Source: Leucaena leucocephala | Taxonomy: Eukaryota > Streptophyta > Magnoliopsida > Fabales > Fabaceae | DNA: 64,000 bases | Direction: 5' to 3' | NCBI GenBank assembly: GCA_037074615.1 | Contig: CM073527.1 | Span: 28,458,848-28,522,847, forward strand | Shown here: piece after piece, positions 10,103-22,020 of the stretch | How positions within the stretch are numbered: the stretch's first letter is position 1 | Layout: each line of letters begins with the position of its first letter | The notes under the pieces: generated by a model | What the model was told of the DNA's origin: nothing | What the model saw: only the letters and a program-made list of their open reading frames with translations | The model's database searches: none | Program-made: the position numbers and the translations under genes

Positions 10103-10419
10103 GTGATAGCCTGCAAGCTAACACTAAAGACAAAGCAGATAGGAAGGATGATTTTATGGAGAAGGATAAGGGTATTTGGAAGCCGACGTTTCAACCAGAG
10201 GATTTCATTGATGATTACCAGCAAGACTGCTTCCGGAGCACGCATCTTTCTTCAAATCCATCTGCTCCTTCTACTTCTGCAAAACACGACGACGTTGCGC
10301 GAGTGGCAGATAAACAACCACCACCTCAGGCAACCGTACAGGCACCGCCACCACCACAAGTTGAAGACGATGATGATGAGAAAGCAAATGACCATTTAGA
10401 CCTAAACCTTTCCTTGTAG

Positions 10420-12315
10420 TTATATTATATGACAAGGTTAATTTGCTTAATCTGCATATTACCATGTGTGAATAAATTAGCAACAATGCTTCGGCTCCAG
10501 ATTTGCAGTCCGAGTTATTTACATATGTGCTTAGACTGGACAGGACGATATACTGCGGTAGAGCTCGTAGTGTATAATTATATGCAGAAAATTATGTAGT
10601 TCTGACTCAGTGGTCGTCCAAAAACGGTAAACAATAATATAAGTATGCAAGCTCCAATAAATTTAGTGGATATACATATAACTTCATTTACAGGCTTCGT
10701 TTCAAGCATATATCAAGAACAAAGAAGCAGTGAAAAACAAGGTCTCTTCAGTTTTCACTGCCCTTCATTCCTCTACCGTCTACCAAGCATATATGGTAGA
10801 CATAGTACTTGAAACGAATGATGATGTTCCTGTTATCGGAATGTCTGGCCTGGGAATCGCAGTTCTGGTTTAGTCAAATGAAGGGAGAGAGTAAGGAGTT
10901 TGGTACAGATGGGTAAATGAAAGTGGTGTTTGAAAATTGATGTTATTTCTATTTTTAATATTTTAAATTATTTTAGTTGTATTAAAAAAATAAAAAATAA
11001 AATAATTAAAGTAGAAATAAAATATTTTAGATTATTTTATCTTAAATTATAAATTTTTTAAATAACTTTAATCTCTCTCAACTTATAAAAAATATACATA
11101 TAAATTATATACTCATTTCTATTCTATTAAACAAATTTTTAAAATATATATTTTTTTAATTTTATTTTATTTTTATTTTTACTTCAATTAAAAACTCTCC
11201 TTTCCTATCGAATATGTGAGAAAAGTTGGGGGTTGGTGTTTCTGATAAAAATGGAGAAGGTAAGGAACAACTAAGGGCATCCCGAAATGATACGTGCGCA
11301 GCCTCGCTTTCACATTACCTGTGACTTGAGGACAAGTTACACGCTGGAACGCAAGTAATTATGATTAAGCAGAGGCTTTATTATCCTGTATAACTTTGGG
11401 ACCTCAGGTTTTGTTTGGGTGTAGGGCTTTAGGGTCCGTGTGGATAGTTGTGGGGGCGGCTGTATTCTGTCTTGTGGGGAAAGACCGAAAGAGCAACGCG
11501 GCACACGCTATTCAAGAGACCGAAGAAGAATGGCAGGCCTTCACATGAGAACCCCCAATACTGCTCTTTGAATCTGTACTCTGTATAGTCGTTTTCTTGA
11601 TTAGTTGTGGATGAAAGCGAGATCACGGATTACATACTAGCTGACTTTAACGTGACGGGAATATCATGATTTCTATGTTACGAAATGATAAGAAGCCTTT
11701 GCATCGATCCATCGCTCTCTAACATCTCATTAATCTGTTGTGTCTGAAGGAGGGAGAAAAGAGTAGGGCTTGAAGAAATTTACAGATCACGTTAATTTGT
11801 TTATCCCTTCCAGCTGTTACGTCCATACGTTTGTGGGGGGGATCCACCCCTTTCGCACATTCCTTTTTAATTAACTAGTTACGAGTACTTTTGCTTTCTC
11901 CCTAGTGAGTTTATAATAATTTTCTTGGCCTTCTTGAATTTTAACTCTTGATGACGATTTTACTATTTTTTTACTTAATTTTTTTAGTTATCCAATTTTA
12001 TGTTATATTTTCATTTGATTTGATTTTGACACTATGATTTAAATTCAGTATTTTGATTAGCTTCAAATGCAATGAATTAAAAACCCCCCTGCCACTATAA
12101 AAATTCTATTTACATTGGTTCTGGGCTTTTTTGTGTGTGTGTTATTTTTCAGTGTTTTATTCCAATCATTTTCTTATCCTCCAAAATTCAATCCGATCTT
12201 TTTCCAACGCATTAATTAAAAATTAAATTTAAATTTTAAATAATAATTTAAAACAAATAAGACCGTAACGCCGTCATCATTACTGTTTACTACCGTTAGT
12301 CTGTGTCTCTTGGCC
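10420..12315. other. Spacer between NIMIN and ARF
   Basis: No intact gene. A nested inverted-repeat structure lies at 10696-10818. A short frame at about 10821-10876 resembles an NBS P-loop relic. The rest is AT-rich, with very AT-rich DNA at about 10940-11200. Confidence 0.6.
10696..10818. repeat. Nested inverted repeats (outer stem with two inner hairpins)
   Basis: Outer arms TTCGTTTCAAG (10696-10706) and its exact complement (10808-10818). Inside are GCAGTGAAAA (10727-10736) with TTTTCACTGC (10752-10761), and GTCTACC (10778-10784) with GGTAGAC (10795-10801). The transcript could fold into a three-way junction. Function unknown. Confidence 0.55.
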
Positions 12316-12318
12316 CCC

Positions 12319-12326
12319 TATAAAAT
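12319..12326 (+). promoter_or_regulatory. Probable TATA box of the ARF gene
   Basis: TATAAAAT about 110 bp before a likely 5' UTR donor (CCAT|GTAAGT at about 12432). The leader then appears to splice to 13022, just before the ARF ATG. Confidence 0.5.
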
Positions 12327-13034
12327 TTAACTGACGATGTTGCCTGGGTTCTCAAACTTCTTTTACGGTTCTCCTTCGACAGCTCATTCTTCTTCTGCCC
12401 TCCCCTCTATATCCATCGCGCGGTGTCCTCCATGTAAGTGCTCCTTCCTCTGTAGTCTGCTTTTTTTTTTTTTTGAATATTTACTACTCGTATTGATGTC
12501 TTGGAAGGGCATTCGTTGGATGATTGGATTCTTTTGTGGATCTGAAATCTGAATTCCTTGTACTCCATTCATCTCGCTTGTATTCTCCTAAATCTGAGCT
12601 TCTTCTTTTGCGATCTTATTGTATCTGGAAGATTTATTGTTGCAAGGGGTATTATTTGGATTTCTAGCAGATCTGTTGCAAGGACACATGCATACGTCTG
12701 CTTTTTCCGATCTATCTATCTCATTTTTCCGCCCAGGCTTTTTAACTTGTGATCGGAGTATTATATAGTTATCTTTTACATTCTGTTTTTTTTTTACATC
12801 AATGGCTACATGCTTAGATATCGTGTCTGAATCCGACAGCTATTACTGTTATTACTGCGTCTGTCTGCAAAAGTTTACAACTAGATGAAGATCTGGTCTT
12901 CTTCTATAACGATACATTGTTTTTGTGATGTCCTTTTTCTTGAAGCTAAAGATTGACCAATCAAGAAATTTTCCCTTTTATGTATTTATTGATCTGTGTC
13001 TCTACTTGAATTCTGGATCAGCTTAAGTGAAGAG

Positions 13035-13552
13035 ATGGGGCTGTCTTTCACCAAACTGTTTAGTCGACTCTTTGCAAAGAAAGAGATGCGTATTCTCATG
13101 GTAGGTCTTGATGCTGCTGGTAAGACCACCATCTTGTACAAGCTCAAGCTGGGAGAGATCGTAACTACCATCCCTACAATCGGTATGATACTTTCAAATC
13201 TACTTTTTTGTATGCTCCTACTTTTTGGTTCGAAATTATATTTCATTTCCTGAAGTTGTAGAGCTTTGAGTGCATAATGGTTTTCTTGACCTGATGTCAC
13301 CACCCAACTTCATTGTCGATCAGGATTTAATGTGGAGACCGTGGAATACAAAAACATTAGCTTCACGGTCTGGGATGTAGGGGGCCAAGACAAGGTGTGT
13401 GGTTAGTATAATTTTGTTATGTGTTGTAGTTTGGAGAGATAACTCAACTTTGAAACAATCTTAAATTTATTTTTGCAATGAATCATGCTTTTTCTGCTCC
13501 TTCCTTTTCTTCATCAAGTGCTTTCACCAAGGAAGGAAGGATTTGAAAATCG

Positions 13553-13583
<31 letters not shown>

Positions 13584-15132
13584 GTATTGTTTTTAATTTC
13601 AGATTTACCATCTACAAGATTTACCCTGGGTTATCTGTGTTTGCTTTGCTGGCATACGTGCTTATGGACGGTCTCGTGCCAACTAATTATGTCATCATTA
13701 GCACGCAACAAAAACATAAGCTACATAAATTGGAGCCATCCGTCTTTCAAGTTTTTCCCTTAACTATATTTGGGAAGGCTATCCCTGTTGTGGCTTATAT
13801 GATAAAGCTTATACTAGTCCTTGAAACATTTGTTTTGGTTTAGTTTAAATGTACAAGCAATCATATGCGTGATTTATGATACTTGATTATTAATTTATGG
13901 TCCATTCACTGCTGTAGACTAGGTTCAGAATTATCCATTTTGTAAGCATATGTGCTTGTGTATGGTCGTGTTAAATTAGCGCGCCATCATTTGCACATGA
14001 CACAAACTAACCTGTGAATAGCGGAGCCACTTGTCTTTCTAGCTTTTCCTTCCTTGTAATGGGGAAGGCTAACCCTATTGGCTTGCACTGTACTATAAAA
14101 CAGTGTACTCCTATGGACAGTTGTCACGGTTTATGTATTATTAAATTATTCCCTATTTACCATTTGATTTGACGGGAAGGCTATCTGAATATGGTTTACA
14201 TGTGAGATACAGTACCGAGACTTCCTTAACATGAATTTTGTGTTGCAGGTATATTTTGTAGAATTAATATGTTGCTTATGCACTCTAAGTCCACTCCATT
14301 TCTTAAAATTTGTTAGCTGACTAACATTTTACCTAGTTTCTTCCTTAGTTGGTTATACTTATTTTTTAAGATGGTAGGTATGCAGTCTTGCCTAGCGAAA
14401 TTTTTTTAACATTTTACTGAGATTAACTTGGAATCTTGTTTGATGAACCTGAACCATGTTTATTCAAACATGTTACGGTACTAACTTGTTCCATTAATTG
14501 TCTTCTATACCTGTACTACAGATTCGTCCTCTATGGAGACACTACTTCCAAAATACCCAGGGGCTTATCTTTGTGGTTGATAGCAATGATCGAGATCGTG
14601 TTGTTGAGGCTAGAGATGAACTCCACCGGATGTTGAATGAGGTAAATCAATGTAGTCTATATTCTGACACTTGTTAATAATGAAGGAAGCTTAGCCCTGG
14701 ATTCAAGTTTGTGATGTTGGATTTCTCTAGCTCACACTTGCGCGCAATTGCAACAATTCGAGTGATGATGGCGAGACCTTTCATTAGTGGTATTACTTTC
14801 ATTCATGTTAACTAGCCTTTTTATGGTTTACTGTATAGGATGAGTTGAGAGATGCGGTGCTGCTTGTATTTGCCAACAAGCAAGATCTACCAAATGCCAT
14901 GAATGCTGCAGAAATCACGGACAAACTTGGTCTTCATTCTCTTCGTCAACGCCACTGGTATATCCAAAGCACATGTGCCACTTCTGGGGAAGGACTCTAC
15001 GAGGGACTGGATTGGCTTTCCAACAACATAGCCAACAAGGTATGCTTGAATTTAAAATCTCCTGTAGATGATCTCTTTTCACTTTTTTCCCCTAAATAAT
15101 CATCTGGTTTTTATTCTGTGTATCAGGCTTGA
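13035..15132 (+). CDS. ARF1: ADP-ribosylation factor, ARF1 class
   Basis: Five coding exons: 13035-13182, 13324-13394, 14522-14641, 14839-15039 and 15127-15132. Together they make 546 nt, 181 residues, the standard ARF length. The start MGLSFTKLF provides the Gly2 for N-myristoylation. G-motifs are complete: GLDAAGKT (about 24-31), WDVGGQD, NKQD and CATSG. The C-terminus reads SNNIANKA as in plant ARF1. The protein is a GTPase that recruits COPI and other coats at the Golgi and trans-Golgi network. All introns are GT-AG, and the last exon carries only two codons, Ala and stop. A 5' UTR intron at about 12433-13021 is likely, as in many ARF1 genes. No defects seen. Confidence 0.96.
13552..13583. 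repeat. Compound (CT)n(TA)n microsatellite
   Basis: A TCTCTC run followed by a TATATA run inside the long second coding intron of the ARF gene. Confidence 0.9.
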
Positions 15133-16174
15133 AAACAATCATTCGAGGAACGCTGCAATGCAGTCTTGCTTCGAAGTGGATTTGCGCTTGAGTTACTACT
15201 TATGTTCATTGGTTTTTTTTTGGGGGTCCTACTTTGTTACTGCATACATTTTTTTTACTGAGAAGAATTTTATTATATGATAGCAATCGCGTATTGTTGA
15301 TGTAGATTCTGAATAATTAATGAATCAGACGATATACATGTCATGAACATAGTTTTCTTAGAATTGGACAACGGTGAATTATCAATACAATGTTGATTGT
15401 GCGTTGTCACTGCATGCAAATTTCTTACAAAGGGTTCATTTATTGTATTTGTTCCTTTATTTCTGAGAAGGTTCTTGTTAATAATCATTGTTATAGAGGC
15501 ACATACAAATATTATAATCTTACTTAAGGATCACTGTTATTATTGTATAACCACGAAATTTTAGACTGAATTATTTGAAATAAATAATGGAAAGATTAAC
15601 AATTAGTTAAGTTCATCAAACAAAAAGAGTAGCGATTAGTGTTCTGTGGACGAAACGAATAACAGTTAGTTAATGAATGTGTTCGAATGGCAGTAATACC
15701 AAAAAATGGCAACTAAAGAAATGTATACAATATTTAATTTAATGTTTAAACTTGTATCTATAAGTTTTATAAAAATTGGGGAATAACAATAACAAAAGAA
15801 AAACTTTTAAAAAAACAATCATAACTTTTTTTGTAGTTCAAGAAATTCGAATAATTTCTTTTGAATAAACAACCGAGACACGGCTTCTTCCTCCCTCAGC
15901 GAATTTGAAGTTACTGACCTCTTAAAATAATTTAAAAGTTTCAAAATATTTATTAATGGTTGGTTTTTTGGGACCTGGAAAGGTTATCATGATTGGATTT
16001 AATAAGTCGAAATTAACTTTTACTCAGCCTTCCCTGTAGCCATAGATGACAGGGGCAAAACTTTTTTTTTTTTTTGGGTACAAACGCCGGGGCTAAAACT
16101 GCCAAAATGGGATGTGTAATTTTTTAAAGATGGGTTGGGCCTCCGTGTTTTTTACCAGAATGGGCCTATTTGGT

Positions 16175-16395
16175 TACAAAAGCGATTAGACGAAATGAGG
16201 CCCAAATATATGGCCTGATCTTCCATCATAACCCTGAAAAGATAACAAAATCTCCCTTGCCCAACATTGTATCGTTTACAAAAGCCTAAAAAGCGATTAG
16301 ACGAAATGAGGCCCAAGTATATGGCCTGATCTTCAAGCGTAACCCTAAAAAGATAACAAAATCTCCGTTGCCTAATATTTGTATCATTCACCTTA
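16175..16395. repeat. Tandem duplication, two units of about 111 bp
   Basis: The block beginning AGCGATTAGACGAAATGAGG at 16181 recurs at 16292. Both units continue through GGCCCAA, TATATGGCCTGATCTTC, TAACCCT and AAAGATAACAAAATCTCC with only a few differences. Confidence 0.88.
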
Positions 16396-16765
16396 GCTTA
16401 CCATTAGATTATGGGTGACCCAACTTTTTTTAAAAAAATTTTGTATAAAAAAATTTGCATTTGCCAAAATTAGTGTCGTCTAGAAGGAAGAGAGATTTTA
16501 CTCTATCATTTGATCGTAAGTGAGCCCGATCCTTTTCTAAAACTTCTTATACTAAAAAAAATGTCCCTGCAGGTTTCTGTTTTTTTTTTGTATAAATTTT
16601 TTTATAAAATAGTCAAATTCACCTATAATCTAAAAGCAGAATAAAATCTCATTTCTTTTTAAGTAATACTAATGTTGGGAGGGCAAGTCATCAATTATTC
16701 TTGACCTAGACACCCAGAAATTAGATATCTCCCCAAATATTATGATTAAAATTATAATAAAATAA
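16380..16765 (-). repeat. Dispersed repeat, copy 1 (reverse)
   Basis: Read on the minus strand it resembles the copies at about 21730 and 25685: AT-rich lead-in, GGGGAGATATCTAA, then TATTAGTATTACTTAAAAAG and a tail with TAGATTATAGGTGA. Ends are not defined. Family not recognised. Confidence 0.45.
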
Positions 16766-17530
16766 TACTTTTTAAGAAAAGCATGATAATCTAACTAACT
16801 GAGCTAATATGTCATGCGGCATTCGCCACCACATAAAAATAAACGGAACTGGCCCGACCCTGTGGGTTTTTGACTCAGTTTAGAATTTTCATAGGTAAAT
16901 AATATATATTTAATACATTATTATTTGGTATTGCGGTAGGAAAATTCCTAGTAATTTAAGATGAATTCGCTTGTATATCCAGAAGAATAAATATAATAGA
17001 GAATCATGAGAACACTGGATATGAGAGCATAGTCAGTTGCAAGTGATTAAGATGGGAATAGCGCAAAGCAAATAAACACGTTAACCCATCGTTTATACGC
17101 ACGTACGTACACCCATGGATCTTAGAATCTATGTAACCGAAACGATGTCTACTTATTAAAGTACCAATTTTTATTCAAAACCCTACTTGTTGACAGAAAA
17201 TATGTCAGGCTTCGATTCCTCGGTCCTAGAGACAGAAAAATAAAAAGGAAATAGAACCACAGATACTAAAATAAATATATTCATTTTGATCAGAATACGG
17301 ATACCATCACAGCTCAACAGTACTGCCCTACTGTGGCTGCATATTCACCATTACAAGAACAGAAATAAGGGAAAACGGACTGGGTAAGATTCCTCTAAGT
17401 CCTAAGAATTTAAACCATTACTTAAAAATCTTGCGTGACTTCCTTTGTATATAGGAAGATCATCCAAATCATACAGCAAAATCTAAGACGACTCTGTCTT
17501 TCTTTAATTTACAGACCCTGATTAAGGAAA

Positions 17531-18759
17531 CTAAGCCGCAGACGGGGCGGGAAGGAATGCAACCCGACCAGCTTCGGATAGTGCCTCATGAATTCGCTCC
17601 ACATTCACTGGGTTCACATAGTCCAACGTCTCGTCCTCGTATATATCCCACCATTTCTTCACCAGCATCTTGATGTCTTCCCTGTCCATGTTTTCCTCTT
17701 TCCCCGTGTATCTCCATGGCTTTGACCCCTGCCACCCACAAGTAAATAATCATATTCAGTACAAGTTCATCACATCATCCCTATCCAACATCTAAAATTG
17801 ACTGCACAAGATACTCACAGCAGCACAGTAGTGAACCACTTTCACTTTCTGGAGCTCAACGTTCTCAGGATGACGCCACAGCATGGCCAGCACAAGGTTG
17901 TAAACGTTGGGTATGGGCCTATACTTGTCCTTGAAGTACATGTTCAGGAAGTCCTGCAACCAAAATTTTTTATTTTAATCAAAACATGAAACAAAAACAG
18001 AATGGGTTGATGAAGTAACATACCTGCTCAGCGAAGGAAGTAGGCTCGGTGACTTGGAGGGTTTTGAGGAGGTCCCGGTAGGTGGAGAGATTGGGCTCGT
18101 AAACAAACATGCCGGCGTTGAAGTAGAGGGGAGGCTTGGGTCCAAACTCAGCTGGCCACCGAACCTTATCAGGGCACTGCTGGCAGTACGAGATCTTGTA
18201 CTGTGGGGTGTGGCTCCAAGTTTTCTCACAGAAACAGTCCATCACGGCGTAGAAGTAGCCGCTTGCCAGATCAAAAAGGTGGTCTATGTTGTCAAATACT
18301 TGGATATCTCCATCGAGGTAGATCATCTTGCTGTACTCCACGAACTGCGTAATTTTCCATTGAAATGAGAAACGCCAAGAATACGTGAAGACATGCAATG
18401 CAAAAACAGAAAGAGGAATAGAAGCAAACCTCCCAGATACGGAGCTTGGAGTAATTGATGACATAATAAGCCATGGCGAACTGGGTTTGGTTCTCAGGAG
18501 GGTGGACTGGTTCGATCTCGCGGACGATGCAGCCTTGAGAGATTAGGATCTGACGATGCTCATGGGGAACATCCGGCAGTATAGCAACCACCAGAGGGTA
18601 CTTGCTCTTCACTTTTCTCAGACCTTTGGCCAGTCCCACCACTCCCTTCACGTAGTCACCATTGCCGGCGAGGAAAGTCACGAAGGCACGGTCCCTCCCG
18701 GTGGCCTTTGCCTGAGTGGCGGTGGCGTTGGCGACGGCGGTAGTGATATCGGGAGCCAT
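17531..18759 (-). CDS. GolS: Galactinol synthase
   Basis: Four exons on the minus strand: 18759-18430, 18344-18024, 17953-17819 and 17728-17531. They total 984 nt, 327 residues, typical for GolS. The enzyme is a GT8 glycosyltransferase that joins UDP-galactose to myo-inositol, the first committed step to raffinose-family sugars in the cytosol. Visible features are RAFVTFLAGNGDYV near the start, the metal-binding DGD in YLDGDIQVFDN (about 121-123), NAGMFVYEP, HYCAAGSKPW (about 258-267) and the GolS hallmark C-terminal pentapeptide APSAA. All introns are GT-AG and the frame is clean. A TATA box lies about 160 bp upstream, and ABRE/DRE-like motifs lie about 1 kb upstream, fitting the family's known drought, cold and ABA induction. 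Confidence 0.96.
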
Positions 18760-18920
18760 AGGGTTTTTAGGAGTTGATACTTGGAGAAGAGTGAGTGAGA
18801 ATGAAGAAAGGATTCAGTGAGAGAACAGGAGAAAATGTGTAGCAGAAGGGAGCCAGTTAGCTTGAAACAAAGGTAAGGTTGATTTGGTTTGTGAGGAAAG
18901 CGGAGATGGGGAGGTGCAGT

Positions 18921-18927
18921 TTATATA
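18921..18927 (-). promoter_or_regulatory. TATA box of galactinol synthase
   Basis: Minus-strand TATATAA about 160 bp upstream of the GolS ATG, followed by an A/G-rich leader. Confidence 0.65.
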
Positions 18928-19768
18928 GAGCTTTGGTGGGGTCCTTGTCACTGTTAAAAAGGAAAAGAGATTAAATTAAATTAAATGGAGAGTGATTTGA
19001 GAATAATATATTATCTTTGAACTTTTGGGAGTAAGGTAATTGAGATTTGAATATGTGATAGGATCTTATTTGCTATAATGACGTCTGGAGACTAAACTAA
19101 TCCATTTTGAGTTCGACTTTTCAGTCGTTAACTCCTACCAACCATATCCTGCGGGTGTCGGCAATGTTTGATCCAATGGTCAGGGGAGCATGTTCCTAGA
19201 ATCGGACGGTGACAGCTGTCCTTTCTGATGAATCGATTTATTACGGTCGACATTATCGTTTTAGTCTACCTTTTCGCATGTTACCACGCTTAAATGCTAT
19301 GATTAATATAGCGATACGTATATTACTGCATTATTATTTCTGATGCAGAATATCTTATAATCTCACGTACCCCGCCTTTGAGCAATGGTTGCCATCTTTT
19401 TTGTGGCCATGTCACCAAGAAATAAAAAAGAAAAGAAATGAATGAGTGGTTGCCATCAAGCATATACGTGAGAGGAGTTCCACGATGGTCTGAAAATCCC
19501 AAGATCGTTCTCACCGTGTGTTTTTATCGATTCATATTCATTCTGAATTAATGGGATTTATAACATGAGCATGAAGGTGGTTGAATCCATTCATTCGTTT
19601 GACTGAAGAAACGAAGTTTTTAGAGTACCATACCTTTTGTCTCCAGGCAAGAGACCAAACGCTACCCTATGTGAAAATTAGATTTATTAATTCCAAAAGG
19701 GCAAAAGAAATGGTTAAGAATGGTGTAAAATATTGGGTGGGCTGGTTAACTTCCACCGCCCAAACGTC

Positions 19769-20080
19769 ACCGACTGGCCCTACTATATCTACTACAAAAC
19801 AAAAATACATTTGCCACGTCACCGTCACAGACACGTGTCATGCTAGAGAAGGGCTGTGACTTCTTGAGTCCACCTCTCGGGAATGATCAATTACGCGGAT
19901 TCCTGATTTCCCACTTAATGGCGGGGCCACTGGGAGTCGTAATTTTGAAAATTGAAGTGGGGGTGGGGTCCATGCAATCCGTTGCGTGTCCGGTGTGTAG
20001 TGGCGCCCAACTTTGCGGGACATGTGCCAACATCGGGGCCTTCAATAGAGGCCGTGGAGACACCACGTGGCAATACGTGT
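19769..20080 (-). promoter_or_regulatory. Cluster of DRE- and ABRE/G-box-like motifs upstream of GolS
   Basis: ACCGAC (DRE core) at 19769-19774, GCCACGTC at about 19813, ACACGTGT at 19831-19838, CCACGTGG at about 20063-20070 and TACGTGT just after. They lie 1.0-1.3 kb upstream of the GolS ATG in a locally GC-richer stretch. The motifs are seen; regulation of GolS by them is inference. Confidence 0.45.
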
Positions 20081-20164
20081 ATGTTCCTGGGACCGCGGGA
20101 CAAGCTCTTGACTCGTTCCCAATTTGAACGAGCGCCGGGTAAACAATTTGGCCCGAGGGGGTAG

Positions 20165-22020
20165 TTACTATTGGTTAGGATAATGAAAAGGAATTTAACA
20201 TAAATATGGTACGTTTCTTGAATATTTGAGGATGATGTAGTTGAACTTTGAGTGAACCGACCATTTCACGAATGGTTAATGGATAATGATATGGACAGTT
20301 CGGGTGCTGAAGCTGCATGTAGAATTGGTGGGGGGGCGGGGGTAAGACTGTAAAATGAAGTTGGAGGGGAAAGAATATTCTTCCACAATTCCCAGATACC
20401 TTAACGAACACGTTAATCCACTGGCGAAGCTTCCAGTGGGGCCCCAATAAAGGAGTCAACGTTATGCTCGCCGAAGATTTCAGGGGTTATTTTGTCTTTT
20501 CGTTCCGATGAGGGGTTAATTGAGTGTTTGGTGCCCTCAAATTCAGGCGATGGACAGGAAATTTCCTTGGCGAGTGCCGAGTACTAATTAAATAAAAATA
20601 TAAAATCAATGAATAATAAGGAAAGCCAAACCGACATTTTCTTTATTCTTTCTGTCTCACTGATTCCCATATCAACCGATTTATTCTCTTCTTTATTTTC
20701 CTTTTTTGTGGTTTACTTTTGGTATCAGAATTTAAATTAGAACACCTTTTATTTTGTCTTGTATTTTATTGAAATCTGGAAACCGATTTGTAATTCAATG
20801 CCCTCTTTGATTCGTAACTTTTTCTTATTCAAAGGAACGAGGATAGAAATAATATTGGGAGTGACATGCATGTAATAATGGGAATGAATGATATCAAATA
20901 AGTGAAATAACTATGAATCTATGATATTACTTACATAAGAGTATACTAAAATATTTGTCATTACTTTTCAATATTAAAGTATTTGAAAAACTTTTAACAA
21001 AAAAAAATAGTAAAATAGTTATTTTTAATTTTTGTAACACGTACAAAATTTGTAGATTCTTATGACAAGTAATCTTTGTCAAATTACTGCCAATGGATGA
21101 TTCTATCGTTACCATATTATATGGCGGTCAAATTTGGACGAGCAATTCCTTGCGTCAGTTTTTCCCCTCATAAGAAGGGTATATCAGTCAATTAATCCAC
21201 TTCCACAATCTTCATCAATTTGTTTTTGACTGGAAGCAGTCTCATTAAAGCTGGAACGGAAGAATCCAACCAACCATCTTATTCCTTACGTGATTTCTCA
21301 TCAAACCAAGCAAGCTTTTCTTTTCTTTTACAATGACGGAGTGAGATTTTTTTTACTACAAAAATTTTTTAAAAAAATGTTAGACTTACTCTAATTTTTT
21401 TTATTCGATTTACTAAAACTTTATCTTAACTATATTTAGATTCGATTCTTATCACACATCTAGTTATGGGTCTCACCCTAATTTAAAAGTAGAGAATTCT
21501 CCCTTCTTAGTTAGAATCAGTTGGAAAAAAACATGTGAGGACTGGCAAATAATGGGCATCGGTGCTGTGCCCAATGGAAAAGATAAAAATGGGCTATGTT
21601 GTGTCTTTTGGAGGCCCAATTAGCATATTTTAATATTCTATGAATCTAGCAAGCCAAACTCAACGAGGGCCACCTATCGTCCTTAGATAACTAGTAAAAA
21701 TATGAGATATATCACTATTATATTTAGAATATATTTGATCTTTAGAAAATATTATTTTATTATATTTTTAGTCATAATATTTAGGGAGATATTCTAACTC
21801 TTATATTTTTAGGTTTATGTCTGAAGATAATAGACAACTCATTCTGCCTGATATTAATATCACTTAAAAGGAAAGGAGACTTCAGCCTACTCTTATCATG
21901 AGTGAGCTTAACTTCTTTTCAAAAACTTGTATTAAAAAAAAAAAAACTCGATGAGGACCAGTTTGGGCTGGGACATGGTGCTCTGAACTATTGTAATCTT
22001 TACGGAGTGAAACTGGGGGA
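20165..22020. other. Spacer between the GolS promoter and the CSP41b relic
   Basis: No gene. Mostly AT-rich, with poly-T/A runs. A dispersed repeat copy lies at about 21730-21905. The stretch next to 22021 would be the CSP41b 3' UTR. Confidence 0.55.
21730..21905 (+). repeat. Dispersed repeat, copy 2
   Basis: Shares ATAATATTTAGGGAGATAT, a TATATTTTTAGG-type centre and TGATATTAATATCACTTAAAAGGAA with copies near 16.5 kb (reverse) and 25.7 kb. Confidence 0.45.

Larger units (their letters stand above)
3098..10419 (+). pseudogene. NIMIN (NPR1-interacting) gene split by a copia insertion
   Basis: Exon sequence at 3098-3203 begins MEGERRKRKLE and contains the NIMIN core EKLEKFYALIRSTKDV. Coding resumes at 10103 after the transposon and runs to TAG at 10417-10419. 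That second part carries WKPTFQPEDFI (EDF motif), a proline-rich stretch, an acidic stretch and a C-terminal EAR repressor motif, DLNLSL. Leaving out the transposon and one copy of the duplicated target gives 423 nt in one frame, 140 residues with no stop, the usual NIMIN size. NIMIN proteins bind NPR1 and damp salicylic-acid-induced PR gene expression in the nucleus. As it stands, translation from 3098 ends in the LTR at 3226 after 42 residues, so the EDF and EAR motifs are lost. An internal ATG at 10156 could start a short C-terminal product, but nothing shows that it does. The allele is very probably null or altered. Confidence 0.9.
15133..17530. other. Spacer between ARF and galactinol synthase 3' ends
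   Basis: Convergent 3' ends with no gene between. Contains a 111-bp tandem duplication (about 16175-16395), a dispersed repeat copy (about 16380-16765) and poly-A/T runs. The GolS 3' UTR is at its right end. Confidence 0.6.
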
